A DNA stretch of 64,000 nucleotides from Stentor roeselii (Eukaryota > Ciliophora > Heterotrichea > Heterotrichida > Stentoridae), in contig RSEH01000221.1 in NCBI GenBank assembly GCA_006503475.1, positions 1 to 64,000 of the forward strand, in the 5' to 3' direction. The notes under the pieces were generated by a model. It made no database searches. It was not told the origin of the DNA and was given only the letters and a program-made list of their open reading frames with translations. Shown here piece after piece: positions 39,203-48,898 of the stretch. How positions within the stretch are numbered: the first letter of the stretch is position 1; each line of letters starts with the position of its first letter. The position numbers and the translations under genes are program-made.

Positions 39203-40219
39203 ATGGGATGCTGTGCTCCGAGAAGTCTTCCTCAAAAGGAAAATACTTTTATTAGGTTAATTCAAGTCGCGATTATGGGAGAGTCTTTGGAAATACTGAA
39301 ATCTCGAGTCGCTCTTTTTGAGAATGGTTCGAATTTGAGCTTACTTAACCTTCCCATGTTTGATGTGAAAAGTTATAAATTTTCGGCATTGTCGTTGGCT
39401 TTTTATGTTGGAAATTTAGAGGCTTTTCGATTTTTTTATGAAAATAAAGGATTATCTGTGCAGGAGATGGAAAAAAATTTACAAATGAATCAGTTATCGG
39501 CTTTGGTTTTAGCTTGTGAGAAAGACTATTCGGATTTGTTGGAGTTTTACATACCTGTCTATATGAAGAACTTTTCCATTGTTGAGAGGTCGAGTTACTC
39601 CTTCGAGTTAAGTAAGACCACCTCTCAGAAGACTCCTGTTCACATCGCTTGTGAATTAGGACATGTCTCGATATTGATGACTATTTTCAATGCCTTCCAA
39701 AACAGAGAAAAGCCGCCTTTTTTCCTTAACCTTCACTATGTCGATGAAATTTCAGGTGAAAACTGTGTTTTTATTGCTTGTCGGAAGAAAAATAATTTGG
39801 TGCTTAGATGTTTGTTTCATGTTGTTAAAGCTGATTTTTCTTTGAGAAATTTAGAAGGAAAAGGATGTGTCTTTGTTTTGGCCGAAGCGGCTTTGAAAGA
39901 TGGAGCTTCTGGGACTTTGGAATGTTTGGAAATTTTAGTTGATTGTGTTGGTCTTGCTATTCAGGATGAGGAAATGGAATTACTTAGGAAAATTGATGAC
40001 TTTCAAGTACAGGCTTTTGTTGAAAGGAAGGAAAGATTAGTTGAAATTGGAAAGGTTAAAGGGGCAAAGGAAAGTTTTAATGATGGAAATACTTTTGATG
40101 AAATTTTAAATCAGACTCAGAAGGAATTCATTGGGTTTAAATTTATTGAAACTGAACTCACTGGGATTAGCTCGATTAGTAAAGTTGAAGTCACAAATGA
40201 CTCTATATCGTTTAAGTAA
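39203..40219 (+). CDS. Ankyrin-like repeat protein with N-terminal MGCC
   Basis: The protein has 338 residues. Three or more ankyrin-like helices are visible: FSALSLAFYVGNLEAFRFFY, LSALVLACEKDYSDLLEF, TPVHIACELGHVSILMTIF and ENCVFIACRKKNNLVLRCLF. The start MGCCAPRS has a glycine and two cysteines, which suggests N-myristoylation and palmitoylation and so membrane attachment, although the site is not a perfect match to the consensus. Function not recognised. Confidence 0.75.
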   Translation: MGCCAPRSLPQKENTFIRLIQVAIMGESLEILKSRVALFENGSNLSLLNLPMFDVKSYKFSALSLAFYVGNLEAFRFFYENKGLSVQEMEKNLQMNQLSALVLACEKDYSDLLEFYIPVYMKNFSIVERSSYSFELSKTTSQKTPVHIACELGHVSILMTIFNAFQNREKPPFFLNLHYVDEISGENCVFIACRKKNNLVLRCLFHVVKADFSLRNLEGKGCVFVLAEAALKDGASGTLECLEILVDCVGLAIQDEEMELLRKIDDFQVQAFVERKERLVEIGKVKGAKESFNDGNTFDEILNQTQKEFIGFKFIETELTGISSISKVEVTNDSISFK

Positions 40220-40299
40220 TATTTTTGGAAGAATTGGTTTTGAATAAAATATATTTATTGAAGATGTGTAAAGTAGGAAGTTTATTGAAACATTATTAT

Positions 40300-40470
40300 T
40301 TATTTAGACTTTGAGAATTAATAATAGATGAGTAATTGAATTATATTTATTAAACTTCATCATTTAGACTTGGATTATCAATAAATAAATGAATATTTCA
40401 ATTAATTTTATTAAACATCATCATTTAGACTTGGATTATCTATAAATAGATGAGTAATTCAATTTATTCA
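40300..40470. repeat. About 61-bp tandem repeat, three copies
   Basis: The word tttagact recurs at 40303, 40363 and 40424, with shared surrounding text (catcatttagacttggattatc and atagatgagtaatt). Copies are partly diverged. They lie in the 3' flank between two genes. Confidence 0.8.
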
Positions 40471-40498
40471 ATTTAATTATTGAATCAATCTTAATTTA

Positions 40499-40683
40499 GT
40501 AGATGACTCTTTGTGAAAACCGCATAAAATAAATAAACAAACTTTCCTGCTATATAAACTTCAAATAATCCTTGAATTTCACTTAATTATAGCAGATGAC
40601 TCTCTGTGAAAACTTAATGGAACAAATAATAAAAAAAACTTATCCTGCCATATAAACCTCAAATAATCATTGAATTTTACTTA
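40499..40683. repeat. 93-bp direct repeat, two copies
   Basis: The word agatgactct occurs at 40501 and 40594, and the following 80 bp align (gtgaaaac, cctgc.atataaac, tcaaataatc.ttgaatttcactta). The second copy runs up to the stop of the gene at 40681. Together with the 61-bp repeat it fills most of the gap from 40220. Confidence 0.85.
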
Positions 40684-41259
40684 AACATATTTGGATTCCT
40701 GGGCAACCTGCAAATCCCTAATCATCTGATTGCTTTCCTTCAATTGTTTCTTCAGCATTTCAATATCCGCTCTCATATTTTCAACAACATCATCCCTACT
40801 TTTCGAATATTCCGATTCCTCAGACGAATTTTCCCCAATAATCCTTAAATTTTTCTTCTCAACAAGTTTTTTCTCAATATTTTCAAAAACCATTTGTTGT
40901 CTAAGAAATTTTTCCCTTTCTTTTTTTTCTCTTTCAACGATAATTTTAATTTCATTTTCAGCATTTTTCAATTTGAATTCCTGATCCTCCCGATTTTTTT
41001 TTGAATTAACATCAAAAGACCTTCCTGGAAGTCTTTTAAGAGTTGATATTCCAGTAGTAGACTGACAAGAACTGATAACGATTTGTCGATTGCTAGGTAA
41101 AAGAGGGTTATCCAGTAAGTAATAAGTGCTAAGATTGACTCCAGGATCATGTTTTCTAAGTTCAGCACTCCATCCATTGTAAGGAACAGGATAAGTTTCA
41201 CGAGCAGGAGTGACTTGTTTGGAATACCTCAATAACGAATTAAGTATAGTATCTTCCAT
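40681..41259 (-). CDS. Hypothetical coiled-coil protein, 192 aa
   Basis: Not recognised. The N-terminal half has a Tyr/Pro segment (VPYNGWSAELRKHDPGVNLS). The C-terminal half (about 85-185) is a charged coiled coil. Its start codon shares one base with the stop codon of the upstream gene (TAATG). The join could instead be one gene, because removing GTAATACTTAATGGAAG (17 nt) would keep the reading frame; but all confirmed introns here are 15 nt, so two genes are preferred. Confidence 0.65.
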   Translation of the reverse strand: MEDTILNSLLRYSKQVTPARETYPVPYNGWSAELRKHDPGVNLSTYYLLDNPLLPSNRQIVISSCQSTTGISTLKRLPGRSFDVNSKKNREDQEFKLKNAENEIKIIVEREKKEREKFLRQQMVFENIEKKLVEKKNLRIIGENSSEESEYSKSRDDVVENMRADIEMLKKQLKESNQMIRDLQVAQESKYV

Positions 41260-41603
41260 TAAGTATTACTAACTTCGAACTCAGCGTTTTTCGTATAAGC
41301 GAAGTTCTCCGGGTCATCAGAGCCGAACTCTTCTTTTAAAAGACTCAGATTTTCTTCACTGGTCACTCGGTTCACATGAGACAAGTGCTCGGCTTGCAAG
41401 ATCAGGTCTGGATCGTTACTTTCAATCATTTCCTCTAATAAAACCATCAAATTCCCATCAGCTGAACTTCTTAAGTCATCAATCAACGTCTGTGCCTGAC
41501 GTTCCATGAATTTTTGCTCGATTTGAACTTTTGATAGTTCATTAAATAAGTCCTTGTAAAGTTTACTGTACTCTTCTTCAAGACTTGTCAGAGTTTTCTC
41601 CAT
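41259..41603 (-). CDS. Hypothetical coiled-coil protein, 114 aa
   Basis: Not recognised. It is an acidic helical protein with heptad-like leucines (LEEEYSKLYKDLFNELSK) and a central DDLRSSADGNLMVLLEEM segment. It starts 16 bp downstream of the mannosidase stop and ends in the TAATG overlap with the next gene. It may be the N-terminal half of one protein with it; see that entry. Confidence 0.65.
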   Translation of the reverse strand: MEKTLTSLEEEYSKLYKDLFNELSKVQIEQKFMERQAQTLIDDLRSSADGNLMVLLEEMIESNDPDLILQAEHLSHVNRVTSEENLSLLKEEFGSDDPENFAYTKNAEFEVSNT

Positions 41604-41619
41604 CCTTATTAATACTTCA

Positions 41620-44493
41620 CTAATCTACTTTTTTCCTGAATTTCACTGAGTTCAATGTAAGGATCAGGAAAACTGGAAGAGCCGTCAACAGCATCACGAG
41701 TAACAAGAAATAAAAAAGGTCTTGCCAGGAAGTTGATAGATTTTTATGACTGAAATCAAGAAATTCATTTAAAATAGCAGGAAAAGACTTTTTTTTCTCA
41801 GGGAATTCGTAAGAAATTTCAAATGTTTTTAGCTCGAATGGATTTATTTTTGAGGTTGAATTTGATTTTAAAGGTTTTTGGATGTTTTCTGGGAAGTTTT
41901 TGTTGATTTCGAATTTTATGATGTTGCCCAGGGTGTTATGAGTTGTTGGAAGGATTTGTTGCCCGTTCATCAAGGTTTCGTTGAGGAGGGTGAGATGATC
42001 GAAAGTGAGAGGGACAGGATCTTCACAGATGTTGAGAACTGAGACAAACATCTTCTCTTCAACATAAAAAACACGAGATAAGTAAAGACACTCATTTTCA
42101 GATAATATCTTAAAGTCCATCTTCCATTTCCAGTCTTTTTCATCTTTTCCACTGTCAAGGTCGAGACTAGCTTCTAAAACTTCTGATTGATCTTTAAAAG
42201 TATCATCCTTTTCACCCTTCACATTTTTAGTACTAGAAACAGCTAAACAAACAACAGGATTTTTAAAGTTCAAATAATTTTTCCATATTTTCGAATGATT
42301 CAACCTATCAAAAGTGACTAAAAATCTGTGAAAAGCAGCAGAAGGGTCTAATAAAGGAAGACCAAGACCTAAAACGTCATCATTTTCTGGGTTTCTGTGA
42401 ATGTGAAGGTCCAGGAAAGAGTTGCCGAAGGCTACTCCGATAGGAAACCTGGGAAAAACCTGCAAAAGTCCTTCAGAGTAGTTCTGCATAAAGGCTCCAA
42501 CTACTGGGACACTGTTTTCTCCGTAGCAGTTGTAACGTGGTTCGTATTCTGACCTTTTTATCAAGTCTGCAGTGTTAAAAGTGAAGAAGTCCAGGTTGGG
42601 TCTTTGAAAACGTAAGAAAAGTTCATCTCCTGAAGGGCAGGTCAAGTTGAAAGTAAGTAAAAAGTGTTCTTGATCTAAGGAAATCAAAATGTTTTGAGTG
42701 AAATTGGAGTCTAAGTAAACGAACTCGCTTTGAATCAGGCAGAATTTTTGGCCTCTTAGGTAAAAATAGTCAAGATTTTCACCGATTTCTTCAAATGCTG
42801 CCTTTTTAGATTATACCATTGGTCTATACTCGTATGCGCCTCCTTCTAATGCATCTGTTCTTATCAGAGAAGAGGATAGTTTGAAGATGGAGTCTTTGAA
42901 ATGGACTTCTTGAATTAGACCTCTTTGAAATAAGATGTTGAAATTTCCGAATGTTACTCTTTCGCTTGTTCCTTTTCTTCCGGACTTGCTGCAACCTTCG
43001 CATCTTTGGGTGAAGTGACGTAGGAAAATAGTTTTTACTTCGAATCCTTGGAAGTCGAGTAATAAAAATAGGAAATTTTTTGTTTTTGTGTCGAAGATGT
43101 CTCCAATTAGGAACTTACCTGAAGTGTCTGTGACCTGCACAAACTCAGAATTCACAGGAATCTGAACAACATCTCTCTTGCGCCAAGCAAGTGAATTAAA
43201 CAAGAAAAAAACCTTAAAAGGAACCTGAATTTCATTTTTTTCATTTTTCTCTATCTTAATCAAATTCAAATTCCTATTAAAGCTCTCAACAACCTTTTCC
43301 TGTTCAACCCGAAGTCTCATCATATAATCCTCAAAAGGTGCAGGTTGACAAGTGCCAGTGACCGCATCATGATGTAAACTCAAGCAACTATCAAAAGAAT
43401 CAAAATCTCTATTCCCTAAAAACCCATTCAAAACCTCTGCAACCCTGACCAACGAATGAGTTTCTGAAATTTTCTGCTTTAAACTAGGTCTCGAGGCGTA
43501 AAATCCAGTCCAAGAAATCGGTCGAAATCGAATAGTTTCCGAGACATAAGGCAACAAATCCCCTTCAAACACATCAAAAGTTTCTCCAGACTGTAAAACC
43601 TGAGAAAAGTACTCCGAAGGTGTTGCAAATTTTATTTCAACCTGATCAGAGAACTTTGCCAAGTCAAGAATAAACTGAAACTGCCTCTTAGTAGTTTCCA
43701 AGTCTTTAAAAAAAATATCATCTCCATACAAAATCATCAAGTTTTCAGTGCGATAAGCGAACTTTACCTGGTCCACATACCTCAAAAGTGCCTCATAACA
43801 CCCAGGGAGATAATCCGAATAATTCCCTTCTGCCGGGTAACACGATTCAAAGCTTCTAGTATCCATAAAACTCGGTAAATTATAATGACTATGCAGTAAA
43901 TGTGTGAAAATTTCTTCACTTTGCGCGAAAGTTTCAGTCTTCCACCAGAATTCCAAATTCCCTTCTTTAAGCTGTTGCTAAATACTTCTTACCTTGTACC
44001 TTTCTTCGACTCTTCCCATTACCAAGTACTTGAATCCAAACCTCTTCAACAAAGCAGGTGTGAGACTCGAGTGTCCGAAAGGATCCAATTGCCAAGCGAC
44101 TTCAACATTTCTCACATCAAGTTCAACCTTCAAAAACGAGTGACCTGTCTCGATTTGTCTCGCGACTGACTCGAAATCAGTGAGGGCCTCGTCATGCATG
44201 ACCCAGCCGCCCCCAGCGATTTCGATTTGTCCTGTTTTTATCAGTTTTTTTAACCTTTCTTTATCCTCAGGGTGTTTTGAAAGCCAGTGACTGAGCCAGA
44301 TGCTTTCACTCCAACAGAACTTGAACTGTTGATTGGACTCGAGAACTGAAAGGACTGAATGAAAAATAGGCTCGAAATGCTCGATTTGGTAAACTTCTAA
44401 CTTGTCGATCCACCCTGCATCGATGTGACTGTGAGGCACGATGAAGAACTTGATACCTGCTGAAAGAGGAAGAAAGATTAATGTTAATAACAT
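41620..44493 (-). CDS. GH38 alpha-mannosidase, two introns
   Basis: Exons 43993-44493, 42817-43977 and 41620-42801 are joined by removing GTAAGAAGTATTTAG (43978-43992) and GTATAATCTAAAAAG (42802-42816), giving 947 residues. It has a signal peptide, then VPHSHIDAGW (zinc ligands), WQLDPFGHS (catalytic aspartate), LHHDAVTGT and AYEYRPM. A C-terminal membrane helix (FYFLLLVMLLTALPVFLILT) ends in a basic tail. Glycoside hydrolase family 38 trims alpha-mannose from N-glycans in the Golgi or degrades them in lysosomes. The C-terminal anchor differs from the N-terminal anchor of animal Golgi enzymes. The start abuts the preceding stop codon (TAAATG). Confidence 0.95.
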
Positions 44494-45120
44494 TTATTGG
44501 ATCTGTACTTTTAAAGGCTTTGATAATGAAGAATGGGATCGACCACGGGAAAGACGGGATTTTGATGAAGAAAGAATAACTGGAACCTTTACTAGGTTTG
44601 TTGATGACTTTGAACGCTCCGTGATTGACTTGGACTTATGCTTCACGTCGATTTCAGTCTCAAGAAGAAGTTTTCGTGAACTTGTCATTTTTTTCTTCTG
44701 CTCGATCTTTTCTTTTACCTTTTCTAGAAATTTTTCTTGATTTGATAGTTTTTCCTTTAGTTTTTTCACTTCTTGCTTTGAGGTTTGAAGTTCTTTTGCT
44801 AAGTCCTCGATGGTGTTTTTATAAGTTTCGATATCAAGTCGAAGTTGGAAGTGTTTCGCGATATGAGCTCGGTTATCAACTTCTAGTTTCATGATAATCG
44901 TTTCAAATTGCTGAAGTCGTTCAGCAAGTTCTTTTACTTCAGAATTTCTGACCTTTTCTTTGAAGTCCAGCAAGTTGTTGATAAAATTCTTGAGAGCAGA
45001 GTGCAAGTGACTGTTATCTAATTTTTTTATCTTTTCCCAGTCTTCCGAATTGACTTCTTCATCATTGATTTTACAGTCTTTAACAAATACTTCCCAGAAG
45101 AGTTTTTGAAGTTTAGTCAT
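44494..45120 (-). CDS. Hypothetical coiled-coil protein, 208 aa
   Basis: Not recognised. The N-terminal 50 residues are globular (LFWEVFVKDCKINDEEVN), a long coiled coil follows (about 50-150), and the C-terminus is basic and Ser rich (SSSKSRLSRGRSHSS). The stop codon directly abuts the mannosidase ATG; only 6 bp (atataa) separate its start from the kelch stop. Its position in a five-gene run suggests shared transcription. Confidence 0.7.
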   Translation of the reverse strand: MTKLQKLFWEVFVKDCKINDEEVNSEDWEKIKKLDNSHLHSALKNFINNLLDFKEKVRNSEVKELAERLQQFETIIMKLEVDNRAHIAKHFQLRLDIETYKNTIEDLAKELQTSKQEVKKLKEKLSNQEKFLEKVKEKIEQKKKMTSSRKLLLETEIDVKHKSKSITERSKSSTNLVKVPVILSSSKSRLSRGRSHSSLSKPLKVQIQ

Positions 45121-45126
45121 TTATAT

Positions 45127-46020
45127 CTACTTATGATGACTCGCATGTTGAAAGGTCCACTCATCGTTTTCGACTTTGTAAATAAACAAAATATCATCTT
45201 CACTGAAAAGGAAAATTTCAGATCTTAAATTAAAACCGTTATGTGAAAATCGCAGAGTTCCTTGTAAAGGCAGGTCTGCACAATTTTCGAAGTTTTTTCC
45301 ATCAAAAAGATGAACTTTTGTATTTTCTATTAAAGTCAAGCCCATCGGGTCATATCCTCCAATGATGAGAATAGTCGAGTTGGCTAAAGTAATGCAACTA
45401 GGAAGTGCGACTTGAAGAGGAGTTTTAATCATGCTTTCAACCCAGCAGTCAGCAGGAATGTCATAAATAAGAAAGCTGTCGAAGAACCTGGGTGTTGAAG
45501 GGTAGTCCAAGAATCCTCCGATAAGGTAAAGAAAGGTGTGCACAATATAAGACCCGCTAAGAGCTACTTCGACTGGAAGTTTGGGAAGTTCTCCCCATTT
45601 CTTTAATTTAAGGTCGAAGTAATAGGGCGGCGCTGGCCGCCCTTCAGTGATCAAAGCGCCTGTTATGTAAATTCTGTCTTTAAACTTGTTCAACTGACCG
45701 AAACTCAAACTGTGAGGCGCTGGCGGCAGTGAAGTCATTTTCTTTTCATTCAAGTGAATGATCCAGGCCTCTGAAGTGTCTTGTCCCCCGATTAGGATGT
45801 AGAGACCTGGACCTAGCTTTGTAAACATGCAGCCTTTACGGAATGATGAACGAGAATCGAGTATTTCTTCTCGGAATCGCTTTTTCTCTGGGTCGAAACA
45901 GAGAAGACTGCTTGAGTTTAAACGCGGTTTGTAGTAGCAGTTGTCGTTTTGGGTTTTTATTTTTATTAGGCTGTCGTTTCGTGTTTTGTCACGGCTTGTT
46001 CCTCGGCAGGTGTTGCCCAT
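45127..46020 (-). CDS. Kelch-type beta-propeller protein with N-myristoylation signal
   Basis: The protein has 297 residues. MGNTCRGTS fits the N-myristoylation consensus with a palmitoylatable cysteine. Kelch-like blades repeat a hydrophobic GG pattern: LYILIGGQD, IYITGALI, LYLIGGFLD and ILIIGGYD, with W/F pairs (KKWGELP, CWVESMI). It is probably a membrane-attached scaffold. A perfect 8-bp GC-only inverted repeat lies in its coding region at 45624-45643. It is the most upstream gene of the 40.7-46.0 kb minus-strand run. Confidence 0.8.
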   Translation of the reverse strand: MGNTCRGTSRDKTRNDSLIKIKTQNDNCYYKPRLNSSSLLCFDPEKKRFREEILDSRSSFRKGCMFTKLGPGLYILIGGQDTSEAWIIHLNEKKMTSLPPAPHSLSFGQLNKFKDRIYITGALITEGRPAPPYYFDLKLKKWGELPKLPVEVALSGSYIVHTFLYLIGGFLDYPSTPRFFDSFLIYDIPADCWVESMIKTPLQVALPSCITLANSTILIIGGYDPMGLTLIENTKVHLFDGKNFENCADLPLQGTLRFSHNGFNLRSEIFLFSEDDILFIYKVENDEWTFQHASHHK

Positions 46021-46114
46021 TTGGTTTTATTAATGCTTGGATTAGATTTTTTAGGGGTTTCAGGATTGGGTGCGTGGACTGGCGGGGTTAGGATTGAAGT
46101 GGTTATTATTATTC

Positions 46115-46648
46115 ATGATTTATGTATTTGCACTTTTAGTAGTTTTCTCTAATGCAAGTAAAAAACTGACTGACGGTCAAGATGTTCGAGCATATATCGA
46201 AGTCGGTGAATCCCAAGTGTTCGAACTTGACATGCTTTCTTTAAAGCCTGACACGAAATACGAAGTCCGAATATCTTACCTTGGCACGATAGCCGGTCAC
46301 TTCTCAATGGACTGGGACTGCTGGACAGGGGGTCGAAAACTTCTAGACACAGAAAAAATAGTTTTTTTTACTGACAAAGACAGAAGAATCCCAGGCGGTT
46401 GTCATCGAATAAGTGTAAAAGCAACAAGAAATTCAAGAGGCTCATCAAAAAGTGCTTCTGAGCGAGGAATTTGGTTCAACATTAAACTTGAAAGTTACTC
46501 TGCTCTTTCTGTTCCTAATTCAGTTGTTCCTCTAGTTTTAGTGCTTTTGTCGCTTTTTGTTCTGGCCCCGGTACTTTTTTTGTTTTTGAAATCAAGACTT
46601 TCTTTGTTTTCAAGTGACTTGAAACTAGATTCTAATAAAATTAATTAG
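46115..46648 (+). CDS. Secreted or type I membrane protein, 177 aa
   Basis: The ATG at 46115 is preferred; the longer frame starts only with GTG. The first 15 residues form a signal peptide (IYVFALLVVFSNAS). A lumenal beta-rich domain with a Cys pair (MDWDCWTGG... GGCHRISV) follows. A C-terminal membrane helix (VVPLVLVLLSLFVLAPVLFL) ends in a basic tail, so a single-pass type I topology is predicted. No family recognised. Confidence 0.7.
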   Translation: MIYVFALLVVFSNASKKLTDGQDVRAYIEVGESQVFELDMLSLKPDTKYEVRISYLGTIAGHFSMDWDCWTGGRKLLDTEKIVFFTDKDRRIPGGCHRISVKATRNSRGSSKSASERGIWFNIKLESYSALSVPNSVVPLVLVLLSLFVLAPVLFLFLKSRLSLFSSDLKLDSNKIN

Positions 46649-46810
46649 TCTCTGGGTTGATTGAAGTGGTTTTGAATAAATTGAGTAATGGAGAGTTTTT
46701 TTATTATTGGTTATTTTAGGGATGGCTTAAAGGTTAACGTTTAATGAAGGATGATGAATGAAGGATAATGAAATGGTTTGCAAGGAGGGTTTATGCTAAG
46801 GTTAATACAA

Positions 46811-47458
46811 TCATGTGTCCAGTGATTCTGTTTTTCTTCTACGTTGTTTTTTTAGGGTCACAATGTTTTGTTCTCTTCTGCTTTTAAGTTTTACAATATC
46901 GTCCAGTATCTCTTCATTTGAAGTTTTATTAAAATAATAAATTGTTTCGATGTACTTTTGGTTAACATCTGCAAGTTTCAGAAGATTGTTGGTTACCTGG
47001 TCCATCTTTTGTTTCCATTCTTTCAAAAGTTTCTTTTCTTTTTCGATATTTTTATGGAAATCTTTCGATTTTCCCATACTCGAGCAGGCAGTCATCAAGT
47101 TATTAATCGCTTTACATCGACAATCCCTAACTTTCAAGACCTGATCAGAAGAAATTTTTCTTTGTTTAGCAGGACTTACCTTTTTGATGAGATCTTTTCT
47201 TAAAAGCATAGAAAATTGAGTTTCAGGTCGTTGGTCAGAGGACAAGATGCGCATATGCCTTGTTCGATATTTGCTTCTCTCAGGACTTCGAATATTAGAA
47301 AGGTTGGAAGGACTTGGCAGATTCTTTTGAAGGTGTAGAAGACTGATGGTGCTTGACTCGTTGTAGTAAATAGAGTCTATAGGACTAAGACATGCACTAT
47401 ACTGGTTTTGATAGCTGTAAGCTGTACCTGGGCGATAAGGCTGGGTAAGTAATGACAT
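46811..47458 (-). CDS. Hypothetical protein with helical C-terminus, 215 aa
   Basis: Not recognised. The N-terminal half is Ser/Tyr/Pro rich and disordered (PYRPGTAYSYQNQYS). The C-terminal half (about 130-215) is basic helix likely to form a coiled coil (KNIEKEKKLLKEWKQKMDQ). A CRCK motif is central. It converges with the gene at 46115 across about 160 bp of G/T-rich DNA. Confidence 0.65.
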   Translation of the reverse strand: MSLLTQPYRPGTAYSYQNQYSACLSPIDSIYYNESSTISLLHLQKNLPSPSNLSNIRSPERSKYRTRHMRILSSDQRPETQFSMLLRKDLIKKVSPAKQRKISSDQVLKVRDCRCKAINNLMTACSSMGKSKDFHKNIEKEKKLLKEWKQKMDQVTNNLLKLADVNQKYIETIYYFNKTSNEEILDDIVKLKSRREQNIVTLKKQRRRKTESLDT

Positions 47459-47679
47459 TAACTACCGGTATTTTAATCATTTAAAAGCTGTATTGATTAT
47501 TTTCAAAATAGATTCAAGTAAATATCAGAAACGTTTATAATTACTCAAGATATATAACCAAATTTGAAATAATTTGTAAAGTCTTAATAAAATTCTAATA
47601 TATTTAATATGAAAAATTCCTAAGATATGCAAGATACCCAGCCTTCCACAGCTGAAAGATACCAAAAAGTATCTTATAA

Positions 47680-48879
47680 ATGCACAAAAGCCCCACGAAA
47701 TCCTTCAACTCTCCAAAGAAACTTCAAAACCTAAGTCAAGATCACCTAAAATCAGGAAGATTCATTCAAAGCCGTAGCCCATCATCAATCTCTTCCTTTT
47801 ACCCAGACCTAAAAGACCCCCAATCTTATTTCCTGTCACCATTCCAGTCATATCCAATTCAGCCAATTCACTCAAGCCAAGACACGATGACTTTTACGAC
47901 ATCAAAGCCATTTTCCTCCTTTAAAGTCCTCGACGCTCCAGACCTATCAAATTCCTCAAGTCACTCAGTTCTAGACTGGGGAAGTCCAGATCATCTGTGT
48001 ATATCTCTTCCATCAGACCTTTACATCTACTCTCCAACAAAATCAAAGATCTTAAATCAGCTGAATTCAAGACATTCAACCTGTTGCTCATTTGATCATA
48101 GCGATATAAGCGGCGGCCGACTGGCCGCCGGGAACATGAGGGGTGAGGTGCGAGTATTTGATATAGAAAAGCAAGAAGCCCTCCTCTTGCATTCGGAGCA
48201 CAAAGGAAGCGTCCATAGCTGCATCTGGACCGCCTCAGTGGTGACATCAGCAGGAAGCGACGGGCAACTGATTCATACTGACCTCAGATCTCCAGCATTG
48301 GTAAATAAATTCAAAGCACATTTCGATGAAATTACGAAACTTGTCTCATGTTCTGAAACTTTCGCAACTTCGAGCAAGGACAAGTCAATTAAGATCTGGA
48401 AAGGTTTTGATAAATACGCAGTTAGTTCCTTTTGTTCTTTGAAGGCACCTGTTCATGCCATGACTTGGACTGGGGAAAGAGGACTTGAAGGATTTTCTGG
48501 ATTTTCTGGACTTTCAGGAAAACCAGCGCTGATCTTTGGAGATAACGACAAAAAGCTAAACGTTCTTAATTTCAATGAAAGCCAGGGCAAGTTCGAAGAA
48601 CTTGCCACTTTCCCTGAAAAAATTACCTCTCTCAAGTTTATCTCAGATGGAAGTCAACTGCTCACAGGGTTCGAAGATGGAAGCCTTTCTCTTTGGAGCT
48701 ACCCGAGCATGACTTGTCTCGGCAAAAGTTCAGGTCATGAAGGAAGTCTCAGATTTTTATGCCTGTCACCAGATGAAACCTGTGCAGTGTCAGGAGGAGA
48801 CGACGAGACTTTAAGATTCTGGCAGTTTTCAAGTGTTAAGAAAAGAGAAGAAACGGTTTTTCTAGTAGACTTCCGATAG
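47680..48879 (+). CDS. Fizzy/Cdc20/Cdh1-type WD40 protein (APC/C activator)
   Basis: The protein has 399 residues. The N-terminal 80 residues are Ser/Pro rich and probably hold regulatory sites. SSFKVLDAPDLSNS followed by VLDWGSPDHLCISLPSDLYIYSP matches the start of the Cdc20/Cdh1 propeller. Seven WD blades follow (for example LAAGNMRGEVRVFD, TSSKDKSIKIWK, SGGDDETLRFW). The C-terminus ends DFR instead of the canonical IR, so docking to the anaphase-promoting complex may be altered. A perfect 8-bp GC-only inverted repeat lies inside the coding region at 48111-48130. Confidence 0.85.
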   Translation: MHKSPTKSFNSPKKLQNLSQDHLKSGRFIQSRSPSSISSFYPDLKDPQSYFLSPFQSYPIQPIHSSQDTMTFTTSKPFSSFKVLDAPDLSNSSSHSVLDWGSPDHLCISLPSDLYIYSPTKSKILNQLNSRHSTCCSFDHSDISGGRLAAGNMRGEVRVFDIEKQEALLLHSEHKGSVHSCIWTASVVTSAGSDGQLIHTDLRSPALVNKFKAHFDEITKLVSCSETFATSSKDKSIKIWKGFDKYAVSSFCSLKAPVHAMTWTGERGLEGFSGFSGLSGKPALIFGDNDKKLNVLNFNESQGKFEELATFPEKITSLKFISDGSQLLTGFEDGSLSLWSYPSMTCLGKSSGHEGSLRFLCLSPDETCAVSGGDDETLRFWQFSSVKKREETVFLVDFR

Positions 48880-48898
48880 TAAATAATAGTTGTTCATA

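Noticed and set aside
41259-41275. 17-nt intron joining the two genes at 41259
   Set aside because: It would keep frame and has A at position 10, but all eleven supported introns are 15 nt; left as an alternative.
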